From assembly GCF_013385175.1 (NCBI RefSeq), contig NZ_JABZEO010000004.1:248001-312000 (forward strand): DNA of 64,000 bases, given 5' to 3'. The notes below the pieces were generated by a model. That model saw only the letters and a list, made by a program, of their open reading frames with translations, was not told the origin of the DNA and made no database searches. The translations under genes and the position numbers were made by a program. Within the stretch, counting starts at the first letter, position 1, and every line of letters starts with the position of its first letter. This document shows positions 50,639-64,000 of the stretch, in pieces. The DNA comes from Allochromatium humboldtianum (GTDB lineage Bacteria; Pseudomonadota; Gammaproteobacteria; Chromatiales; Chromatiaceae).

Positions 50639-51721
50639 CTATCGCTGGTCGCTGCCCCAGAACTCAGGCCACTGCGGCTCGGGCGGCTGGGGCGCGGGCC
50701 GGGCGAACAGATAGCCCTGCACCAGATCGGCTCCCTCCCCCGCCACATAGGCCAGCTCGCCCTGGGTCTCGATGCCCTCGGCCAGCACCTGGATACCCAG
50801 ATCGCGCGCGATGCCGACCAGCGCCCGGAACACCGACTGGCGCTGCGGATCGGCGTCGATCCCGCGCACGATCTCCATGTCGATCTTGATGATGTCGGGT
50901 TTGAGGGTGGCGAGCAGATTGAGCGAGGCATAACCGCTGCCCACGTCATCGAGCGCCACCCGATAACCCGCCTCGCGGTAGAAATCGAGGATGCGCTTGA
51001 GGTGGTCGAGGTCTCCGACCCGCTCGGTCTCGACCACCTCGAACACCAACCTTCCCGGATCGAAACCGAGCTTGCGCGCCCAGCCGACCGTGCTTTGCAG
51101 ACAGTGCGCCGGGTCGTAGATCGCGGTCGGGACGAAGTTGACGAAGAGCTGGCTCGCAATCCCCTCGGCCGCCGCGCACCTCAACGCCGACTCGCGCGCC
51201 TGGCGGTCGACCTGAAACAGCAGGTCGTTGTCGCCGGCGAGCGCGAAGATCTCCCCTGGAAACATCAGGCGGCCATCGGGCCGCAGACCGCGCAACAGCG
51301 ACTCATAACCGACCACGGTGCCGTCGGTGGCCGCCAGGATCGGCTGGAACCAGGAAACGAAGCGTTTGGCCTCCAGAATTTCGAGCAGACCACAGGCATT
51401 GAGCAGTCCCAGCCATTGCTCCAGCGTGCGGGCGCGGGTGAATGAGTGGAAACTCAGCGTCTCGTCCGGCTCCAGCAGCAGCGCCGAGAGCCCGCGCCGT
51501 TCGAGTGCGTTGAAGGCTCCAGCCGTGCGCACCCGTTGCAGGAACTCGAACAGATTGGCTTCGTGCAGACGCAGTTCCAGCCCCGCATCCTCGAAGGCCA
51601 GCCCCTCGACTTCCAGAAAGCCGATCAGGATCTCGATGAGTTCGCGCACGGCCCCGGTCAGCAGCAGCGTGCCGCGCGTCTCGGTCGAGAGTGGAAGTGT
51701 CTGACAGCGTGCACAAGCCAT
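50639..51721 (-). CDS. EAL-domain protein (probable c-di-GMP phosphodiesterase)
   Basis: A 360-residue cytoplasmic protein. Residues about 1-115 form an N-terminal region of unknown fold starting with CARCQTL. The EAL domain (about 117-345) has YESLLRG in place of the strict EAL (an accepted variant), NFVP, FEVVETE, DDVGSGYASL, IIKID, AEGIET and QGYLFARP, so all metal- and substrate-binding residues appear present. It should break down c-di-GMP. Same strand as mtnA upstream of it; no transmembrane segment. Confidence 0.88.
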   Translation of the reverse strand: MACARCQTLPLSTETRGTLLLTGAVRELIEILIGFLEVEGLAFEDAGLELRLHEANLFEFLQRVRTAGAFNALERRGLSALLLEPDETLSFHSFTRARTLEQWLGLLNACGLLEILEAKRFVSWFQPILAATDGTVVGYESLLRGLRPDGRLMFPGEIFALAGDNDLLFQVDRQARESALRCAAAEGIASQLFVNFVPTAIYDPAHCLQSTVGWARKLGFDPGRLVFEVVETERVGDLDHLKRILDFYREAGYRVALDDVGSGYASLNLLATLKPDIIKIDMEIVRGIDADPQRQSVFRALVGIARDLGIQVLAEGIETQGELAYVAGEGADLVQGYLFARPAPQPPEPQWPEFWGSDQR

Positions 51722-51759
51722 GGCGACGGGTCTCCTTGTAGTCCGATCGGATGAGCGTT

Positions 51760-52815
<1,056 letters not shown>

Positions 52816-52885
52816 CGAAGGCTCCTTTGTGGCATGTTGGCGCCTATTGTCACCCATTCGCCCCCTGCAACCAAAGGACCGCGCG

Positions 52886-54196
52886 ATGCACGCCGAACTG
52901 CTCATCCATGCCGAGTGGATACTGACCGTCGATCCCGAGAACCGACAGCTGACCGATCACGCCGTCGCCGTCGCCGACGGGCGCATCCAGGCGATTCTGC
53001 CCTACGAGGAGGCACGGCGCACGATCCAGGCCGAGCAAACCGTCGAGCTGCCCGGTCATGTCCTGATCCCAGGACTGATCAACGCCCACACCCATGCCTC
53101 CATGTCGCTGCTGCGGGGCTTAGCCGACGACCTGCCGCTCATGACCTGGCTGCACGAGCACATCTGGCCGACCGAGGGGCGCTGGGTCGACGCCGGCTTC
53201 GTCGCCGATGGGACGCGGCTGGCCGTGCTGGAGATGCTGCGCGGCGGCGTGACCTGCTACAACGACATGTACTTCCATCCCGAGGTTTCGGCCCAGGTCA
53301 CGGCCGAGTCCGGGATGCGCGCCGTGATCGGGATGATCGTGGTCGACTTCCCGACCGGCTATGCCGCCTCGCCCGATGAGTACATCGCCAAGGGGCTGGC
53401 ACTGCACGAGCGCTATCGCGACCATCCGCTGATCCGGGTCGCCTGGGCGCCGCATGCCCCTTATTCGGTCTCGGACGCGCCGCTGCAACGGATCGCGACC
53501 CTGGCCTTCGAACTCGGCGTGCCGGTCCACATCCATCTGCACGAGACCAGGGATGAAGTCGAGAACGCCGAGAATGCACATGGAGAGCGACCCTTCGCGC
53601 GGCTCGACCGGCTCGGCTTGATCGGCCCGTCGCTGGTCTCCGTCCACATGACCCAACTGGAGGACGCCGAGATCGCGCGTCTGGCCGAGACGGGCGCCAG
53701 CGTCGTGCACTGCCCGGAGTCCAATCTCAAGCTCGCCAGCGGCTTCTGTCCGGTCGCGAAGCTCCTGGAGGCCGGGGTGAACGTCGCACTCGGCACCGAT
53801 GGCGCGGCCAGCAACAACGATCTCAATCTGCTCGGCGAGATGCGCACCGCCGCGCTGCTCGGCAAGGGCGTGTCCGGCTCGGCGTCCGCCGTGCCCGCGA
53901 CCGAGGCGCTGCGGATGGCGACCATCAATGGCGCACGCGCGCTCGGACTGGAGAGCGAGATCGGCTCGATCGAGCTGGGCAAGTCGGCCGATCTGGTCGC
54001 GCTCGATCTGCGCGATCCGCACACCCAGCCGCTCTATCACCCGGTCTCGCAACTGGTCTATGCCGCCGGACGCCATCAGGTGCGTCAGGTCTGGGTCCGC
54101 GGCCGCCAGGTCATCCGCGACGGTGCACCGACAACTCTGCATGTGGCCGAGGTACTCTCGGAGGCACAGATCTGGGGGGCGCGGATCGGCGGATGA
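52886..54196 (+). CDS. mtaD: TRZ/ATZ-family amidohydrolase, probable methylthioadenosine/SAH deaminase
   Basis: A 436-residue zinc deaminase. Metal ligands NAHTHAS (H68, H70), HIHLHET in the central barrel, a later VSVHMTQ and [10 protein letters not shown]. In P. aeruginosa the homologue next to mtnA deaminates 5'-methylthioadenosine to methylthioinosine, a side route of methionine salvage. The divergent mtnA supports the same role here; SAH deamination is possible too. AAGGA eight bases before the ATG at 52886 sets the start. Confidence 0.87.
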   Translation: MHAELLIHAEWILTVDPENRQLTDHAVAVADGRIQAILPYEEARRTIQAEQTVELPGHVLIPGLINAHTHASMSLLRGLADDLPLMTWLHEHIWPTEGRWVDAGFVADGTRLAVLEMLRGGVTCYNDMYFHPEVSAQVTAESGMRAVIGMIVVDFPTGYAASPDEYIAKGLALHERYRDHPLIRVAWAPHAPYSVSDAPLQRIATLAFELGVPVHIHLHETRDEVENAENAHGERPFARLDRLGLIGPSLVSVHMTQLEDAEIARLAETGASVVHCPESNLKLASGFCPVAKLLEAGVNVALGTDGAASNNDLNLLGEMRTAALLGKGVSGSASAVPATEALRMATINGARALGLESEIGSIELGKSADLVALDLRDPHTQPLYHPVSQLVYAAGRHQVRQVWVRGRQVIRDGAPTTLHVAEVLSEAQIWGARIGG

Positions 54197-54311
54197 GCGC
54201 CCCGAAAACGCCTCGCGCTTCAGGGACGCAGAAGCCACTCCGTTTCTCCAAAGACTTTGCACGCTTTGCTCCCCTGTGGTTCAAAGACGTTTTTGCCGAC
54301 AGGATACCCGC

Positions 54312-55211
54312 ATGTCACTCACACTCGCCGACCGGCTCTTCATCGCCCTGCAACACCTCATCCCGCAGCGCTGGCTGTCCGAACGCATGTACCGGCTGGC
54401 GCGTGTCCGGTGGCGACCGCTCAAGCGTTTCATCATCCGCCACTTCGCGCGAATCTATCGCATCGACATGAGTCTGGCCCTGGAACCGGACCTGGACGCT
54501 TATCCACACTTCAACGCTTTCTTCACTCGCGCGCTCAAGCCCGACGCCCGCCCGCTCGATCCGGACCCGGCGGCCATCCTCTGTCCGGTCGACGGCGCCA
54601 TCAGCCAGATCGGTGTCATCGAGGCCGGGCGGCTGATCCAGGCCAAGGGGCGTGACTACAGCGTCGAGTCGCTGCTCGCGCTCGCGCCCGGCGAACCCCA
54701 CCCCTTCGAGGGCGGGCGCTTCGCGACCATCTATCTCTCGCCGCGCGACTACCATCGTATCCATATGCCGCTCGACGGGCGGCTCGATCAGATGGTCCAT
54801 GTCCCCGGTCAGCTCTTCAGCGTCAACGCCGTCACGGCGGCGGGCGTGCCCGACCTGTTCGCGCGCAACGAGCGTCTGGTGTGTCGCTTCGAGACCGAGG
54901 CCGGTCCCATGGCGCTGATCCTGGTCGGCGCCATCTTCGTCGGCGGCATCGAGACGGTCTGGGCCGGTGAGGTGACGCCGCCGCATTCGGGCCTGGAGCC
55001 GAAACGCTGGGACTACGAGGTCGACGAGCAATGCGTCCGACTGGAACGCGGCGAGGAGATGGGACGCTTCAATCTCGGCTCAACCGTGATTCTGCTGCTG
55101 CCGCCCGGTCAGGCCGAATGGGAGTCCGGGCTGGCGCCTGGGGATGGGGTCCGGCTCGGGCAGCGTCTCGGAATCTGGCGCGAGACCGGCGCGGCCGGAC
55201 AGGGACACTGA
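54312..55211 (+). CDS. psd: phosphatidylserine decarboxylase (proenzyme)
   Basis: A 299-residue membrane-associated enzyme making phosphatidylethanolamine. It has the self-cleavage motif LGST (FNLGSTVI, about residues 253-260), where the pyruvoyl group forms, and PRDYHRIHMP with the conserved histidine. The ATG at 54312 has AGGA at nine bases; the larger open frame upstream is the shadow of the deaminase gene. The short C-terminal cysteine-cluster gene follows directly. Confidence 0.95.
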   Translation: MSLTLADRLFIALQHLIPQRWLSERMYRLARVRWRPLKRFIIRHFARIYRIDMSLALEPDLDAYPHFNAFFTRALKPDARPLDPDPAAILCPVDGAISQIGVIEAGRLIQAKGRDYSVESLLALAPGEPHPFEGGRFATIYLSPRDYHRIHMPLDGRLDQMVHVPGQLFSVNAVTAAGVPDLFARNERLVCRFETEAGPMALILVGAIFVGGIETVWAGEVTPPHSGLEPKRWDYEVDEQCVRLERGEEMGRFNLGSTVILLLPPGQAEWESGLAPGDGVRLGQRLGIWRETGAAGQGH

Positions 55212-55212
55212 G

Positions 55213-55482
55213 GTGGATGCCGAGACTGTCACCTGCCGCCCCGGCTGTGCCGCCTGCTGCATCGCCGCCTCGATCACCAGCCCCATCCCCGGTATGCCGA
55301 ACGGCAAGCCGGCCGATGTCGCCTGCGTGCAGCTGAACCTGGATCTGACCTGTCGGCTCTTCGGCCAGCCCGAGCGGCCGCGCGTCTGCGGCTCGCTCAA
55401 GCCCAGTCTGGAGATGTGCGGCACGGATCGCACGCACGCGCTTGCCCATCTGGCCGAGCTGGAGCGTCTGACCCGGCCCTGA
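55213..55482 (+). CDS. YkgJ-family cysteine cluster protein
   Basis: An 89-residue protein with the YkgJ pattern CRPGCAACC, then VACVQL, DLTCRLFG, RVCG and MCG, a zinc/iron-binding cysteine cluster. The GTG at 55213 with AGGGA upstream follows the psd stop with one base between, so the genes are coupled. Family function unknown; E. coli ykgJ is similar in size. Confidence 0.85.
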   Translation: MDAETVTCRPGCAACCIAASITSPIPGMPNGKPADVACVQLNLDLTCRLFGQPERPRVCGSLKPSLEMCGTDRTHALAHLAELERLTRP

Positions 55483-55601
55483 GCGTTTGAATCACGCCGT
55501 TGCGCACCACACATGGAGCCTGTGCGGGCTCTGGAGTGGTGGTTTGGCTCAGTGTGTCGATCACTCCCCAACCTGAACATACACAATCGCCGAGTCCTCC
55601 C

Positions 55602-61232
<5,631 letters not shown>

Positions 61233-61300
61233 TCCCGACGGACGCATGACCGATCCTAAGCCTGAGCAACGCTTGATCATACACACGAGAGGACGACATC

Positions 61301-61888
61301 ATGCACCCGATCGCACGCCCGATCCTGACCGCCGCCGGCCTGTACCTGCTGACCGGCCTGACGCCGGCCCTGGCTTCGGCCGATGATCCCATGACCGAGG
61401 AGGCCAAGGGGCTCATCAAGGAATTCGCCGGACAGTTGCAGTCCGAACTCAAGTCCGCGATGGAGACTGGCGGTCCGGTCGAGGCGATCTCCGTCTGCAA
61501 GGACCGCGCCCCGGCCATCGCCGCCGAGCTGTCGGAGTCGAGCGGCTGGGAGGTGGGACGCACCAGCCTCAAGACCCGCAACACGACGCTCAACACGCCC
61601 GACGCCTGGGAGACGCGGGTACTCGAATCCTTCGAGACCCGTCTGGCCGATGGCCAGCCTGTCGACACCCTGACCCAGGCCGAGGTGGTCGAGGACGATG
61701 GGGGACGGTCGTTCCGTTTCATGAAGGCGATCCCGACCCAGGAACTCTGTCTGGCCTGTCATGGCGAGACCATCGGCGAGCCGGTTCTCAAGGCGCTCGA
61801 CGAACACTATCCAAACGACCGGGCGCGCGGCTTCAAGGTCGGCGACATCCGCGGCGCCTTCACGCTGTCGAAACCGCTGACCGATTGA
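61301..61888 (+). CDS. periplasmic c-type heme protein, DUF3365 (Tll0287-like)
   Basis: A 195-residue exported protein with signal peptide (to about residue 26, LASA). The mature part resembles DUF3365: FRFMKAIPTQELCLACHG with the heme c attachment motif CLACH near residue 149, preceded by VEAISVCKDRAP. It should carry one covalent heme and act in periplasmic electron transfer or redox sensing. AGAGG ten bases before ATG 61301. It follows uvrA after 68 bases. Confidence 0.85.
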   Translation: MHPIARPILTAAGLYLLTGLTPALASADDPMTEEAKGLIKEFAGQLQSELKSAMETGGPVEAISVCKDRAPAIAAELSESSGWEVGRTSLKTRNTTLNTPDAWETRVLESFETRLADGQPVDTLTQAEVVEDDGGRSFRFMKAIPTQELCLACHGETIGEPVLKALDEHYPNDRARGFKVGDIRGAFTLSKPLTD

Positions 61889-61967
61889 TCCAGCGCTTGG
61901 GAGTGACCTGGCGGTCCGTTCGCCACCGGCGATCGGGCCGCGCGACTCATCATTGGGGATAGTGGCC

Positions 61968-62576
61968 ATGTCAGAGGCACGATTCGACATCCTGTTCGAC
62001 GGCACGCTCAAGCCGGACGCCGATCCGCGTCTGGCGCGCGAGCGTCTGGGCACGGCCTTCAAGCTGGACACCGCCGGCGTCGAGCGTCTCTTCACCGGCA
62101 AGCCGGTCGCGGTCAAGCGCGACGCCGATCTGGCCACGGCCGCGCGCTACAAGCGTGTCTTCGAGGAGGCCGGCGCCCTGGTAACGCTGCGGGCGATCGA
62201 AGCGGCCGGGACGGCTCCACGGCCACCGGCTCCCAGCGGATCACCGCCGGCGGTCGCCCAAGAGCCTGTCGTCGCTCGTGCGGCTTCCGAACCGGCGTCC
62301 GACGCCCGCCCCGAGATCGGCTCCAAGGCGGACACGGCGACCACGAATCTCACCGCCGAGGGCGGCTTCGAGTTCCTCGAAGAGCCGCCCAGGGTTAAGA
62401 TGCCCGACCTCGATCTCAGCCATCTGAGTCTGGTCGGCGGTTCGGACTGGAGTCTGGCCGACTGCGAGCAGACACCCGAGCCGGTGCGCATCCCCGACCT
62501 CAGCCATCTGCGTCTCGACGAGATCGAATCGACCCCGGATGACAACGACCCGACTGGACAGAATCCCGCCCCATGA
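61968..62576 (+). CDS. hypothetical two-part protein
   Basis: A 202-residue protein. The N-terminal part (residues 1-75, ARFDILFDGTLKPDADP, then GVERLFTGKPVAVKRD and AARYKRVFEEAGA) is a compact domain I have seen in other gammaproteobacterial proteins but cannot name. The remainder is a Pro/Ala-rich linker and two similar segments, MPDLDLSHLSLVGGSDW and IPDLSHLRLDE. No signal or membrane segment. Its stop overlaps the FAD oxidoreductase start by four bases. Confidence 0.68.
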   Translation: MSEARFDILFDGTLKPDADPRLARERLGTAFKLDTAGVERLFTGKPVAVKRDADLATAARYKRVFEEAGALVTLRAIEAAGTAPRPPAPSGSPPAVAQEPVVARAASEPASDARPEIGSKADTATTNLTAEGGFEFLEEPPRVKMPDLDLSHLSLVGGSDWSLADCEQTPEPVRIPDLSHLRLDEIESTPDDNDPTGQNPAP

Positions 62577-63775
62577 GCACAGACTTCGACCACATCGTCA
62601 TCGGCGCCGGCATCAGCGGACTGGGCGCCGCGCATTTCTCCGCCCGGCGCGGCCTGAGCACACTCGTGCTCGAAGCCGGCGACCGCGTCGGCGGCTGCAT
62701 CAACAGCCAGACGTTCCCCGCGCTCGGCGGCTTCTGGACCGAGGCCGGCGGTCACACCTGTTTCAACAGCTATGGCCACATGCTGTCCATCCTCGACGAT
62801 CTGGGGCTGACCAGCCAGGTTCATCCCAAGGTCAAGGTCGGCTACAAGCTCTGGAAGGAGGGCAAGCGCCGCTCCATCCTCTCGGCCCTGCATCTGTTCG
62901 AGGGTGCGCGCTCGATTCCCAAGCTCTTCAAGGAACCCAAGGACGGGCGCAGTGTGCGCGACTACTATGGCGCCGTGCTCGGCCAGCGCAACTATCGTGA
63001 TCTGCTTCAGCACGCCTTCCAGGCCGTCATCTGCCAGCCAGCCGACGACTACCCGGCCGAGGCGCTGTTTCGCCGTAAACCACGTCGCAAGGAGGTCATC
63101 AAGGCCTTCACCTTCGCCGAGGGCCTCGCAACCATCCCGAACGCCATCGCCGCCCAGAAATCGCTCGATGTGCGCACCGGGCAGCGGATCGAGCAGGTCG
63201 AAGCCGAGGGCGAGGGTTTCCGCGTCCGGCTCCAGGACGGAACCGCGATCAGCACCGCCCATCTGACCCTGGCCGTGCCGCCCGATGTCGCCGCCAGACT
63301 GATCCCGGCGGGTTTGGAGGATGCACGCGCCCTGGTCGCCGGCATCGGCATGGCCGAGATCGAGACCCTGGTCCTGGTCTTCCGCCAGGACGACCTGGAA
63401 CTGCCGCCGATCGCCGGCCTGATCGCCGTCGAGGACGCCTTCTATTCCGCCGTCTCGCGCGACTTCCTGCCCGACGGTCAGTATCGCGGCTTTGCCTTCC
63501 ATTTCCGCCCCGGCGCGCTCGACGCCGACGCCCAAGTCCGCCGCGCCTGCCAGACACTGGGCGTCGCGCCGGAACGGATCGCGGCCCAGTCGCGCATCCA
63601 CAACCGTCTGCCCGCGCTCCGCAAGGGCCATTTCGCGCTCGTCGAGCGTCTCGACGCCGCCCTCGCCGGCACACGGCTGGCCCTGACCGGCAACTGGTTC
63701 CTCGGCGTCTCGATGGAAGACGCACTCACGCGCAGTCACAGCGAGCACGTCCGCCTGTTCGGCGCTCGCACCTGA
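62573..63775 (+). CDS. FAD-dependent oxidoreductase of the amine-oxidase/protoporphyrinogen-oxidase type
   Basis: A 400-residue flavoprotein. The ADP-binding beta-alpha-beta fold IVIGAGISGLGAAHFSA is at residues 8-24, followed by VLEAGDRVGGCINSQ and the FAD region GGFWTEAGGH. The C-terminus is less conserved (LTGNWFLGVSMEDALTRS), matching the HemG/PpoX-like or carotenoid-type end. Substrate unknown. Starts within the preceding gene (ATGA overlap), so the two act together; creA follows after 37 bases. Confidence 0.85.
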   Translation: MSTDFDHIVIGAGISGLGAAHFSARRGLSTLVLEAGDRVGGCINSQTFPALGGFWTEAGGHTCFNSYGHMLSILDDLGLTSQVHPKVKVGYKLWKEGKRRSILSALHLFEGARSIPKLFKEPKDGRSVRDYYGAVLGQRNYRDLLQHAFQAVICQPADDYPAEALFRRKPRRKEVIKAFTFAEGLATIPNAIAAQKSLDVRTGQRIEQVEAEGEGFRVRLQDGTAISTAHLTLAVPPDVAARLIPAGLEDARALVAGIGMAEIETLVLVFRQDDLELPPIAGLIAVEDAFYSAVSRDFLPDGQYRGFAFHFRPGALDADAQVRRACQTLGVAPERIAAQSRIHNRLPALRKGHFALVERLDAALAGTRLALTGNWFLGVSMEDALTRSHSEHVRLFGART

Positions 63776-63812
63776 AGCACTACTGAACACCAGGAGAAAA
63801 GGAGAAAACGCC

Positions 63813-64000
63813 ATGCGTCGAGCACTCATGATGCCGCTACTGATCGGCGTCCTGTCCGGTCACGCACTCGCCGAAGAGATCGGCAGTGTCTCGACCAAGT
63901 TCAAATGGATGGGTCCCAACGACAAGATCGTCATCGAGGTCTTTCAGGACGAAGAGATTCCCGGCGTGGTCTGTTACCTGAGCCGGGCCAAGACCGGCGG
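63813..64000 (+). CDS. creA: CreA-family exported protein, 5' part
   Basis: The first 62 residues are visible before the window ends. Signal peptide (about 1-20), then EEIGSVSTKFKWMGPNDKIV and VCYLSRAKTGG, which matches E. coli CreA closely. GGAG eight bases before the ATG at 63813. CreA is a conserved periplasmic protein of unknown function. Confidence 0.92.
   Translation, partial: MRRALMMPLLIGVLSGHALAEEIGSVSTKFKWMGPNDKIVIEVFQDEEIPGVVCYLSRAKTG

Overview
The window looks like a GC-rich (about 65% by eye) chromosomal stretch of a gammaproteobacterial sulfur oxidiser, most likely a purple sulfur bacterium of the Chromatiaceae (Allochromatium/Thiocystis type). The main reason is the operon sat-aprM-aprB-aprA with the membrane anchor AprM, which is the cytoplasmic sulfite-to-sulfate branch of that group. 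The housekeeping genes (gyrA, serC, mutS, mrcB, psd, rlmD, hrpB) are also gammaproteobacterial in type. The genus is inference; no rRNA gene is present. There is one tRNA gene (Ser-GGA). No CRISPR array, prophage or integrase gene was seen, and no gene-free gap exceeds about 270 bases.

Layout. 1-8000: a cut-off YoaA helicase, APS kinase cysC with a phosphodiesterase, a 52-residue orphan gene with its own promoter, a 70-base REP-like palindrome, then the leftward sulfur unit sat-aprM-aprB-aprA. That unit ends in a strong terminator and is followed by an unknown gene coupled to a SlyD-like isomerase. 8000-10600: an accessory patch with a membrane protein, a YjhP-like methyltransferase, a GFA-family protein and an AT-rich membrane protein. 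Two integron attC-like sites separate the last three, so this is probably a small cassette cluster without an integrase. 10700-22650: PBP1b with an LpoP-like lipoprotein, YadGH ABC exporter, a TSUP permease, an RMD1/YagE protein, a hicBA toxin-antitoxin pair, an OmpA-like protein and mutS. 22844-27723: tRNA-Ser and an envelope/exopolysaccharide group with a glycine-rich repeat protein, a Wzz/GumC-type co-polymerase and a BY-type tyrosine kinase.

27700-44100: aceK, rlmD, a cupin, a RAYT-type transposase, hrpB, a periplasmic alpha-carbonic anhydrase, malQ, an EipA/DUF1134 protein, a metallophosphoesterase, and an FbpABC-type ferric-iron transporter behind a candidate Fur box. 44127-46705: a BsuBI/PstI-type restriction-modification pair inserted directly after serC. 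On its far side lies a 59-base copy of an internal piece of gyrA. 46717-55482: serC, gyrA, an EAL-domain protein, the divergent methionine-salvage genes mtnA and a TRZ/ATZ-type deaminase, psd and a YkgJ-like cysteine-cluster protein. 55602-61232: a giant uvrA encoding two complete UvrA chains in one polypeptide. 61301-64000: a c-heme DUF3365 protein, an unknown protein translationally coupled to an FAD oxidoreductase, and the start of creA.

The items most worth a second look are the integrase-less attC cassettes (9629-10203), the gyrA fragment beside the restriction-modification system (44127-44185), the single-chain UvrA dimer, and the palindrome/RAYT pairing. Nothing could be searched against databases. 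Family names rest on recognised motifs and remembered family features, and start sites were chosen from ribosome-binding sites and gene overlaps.
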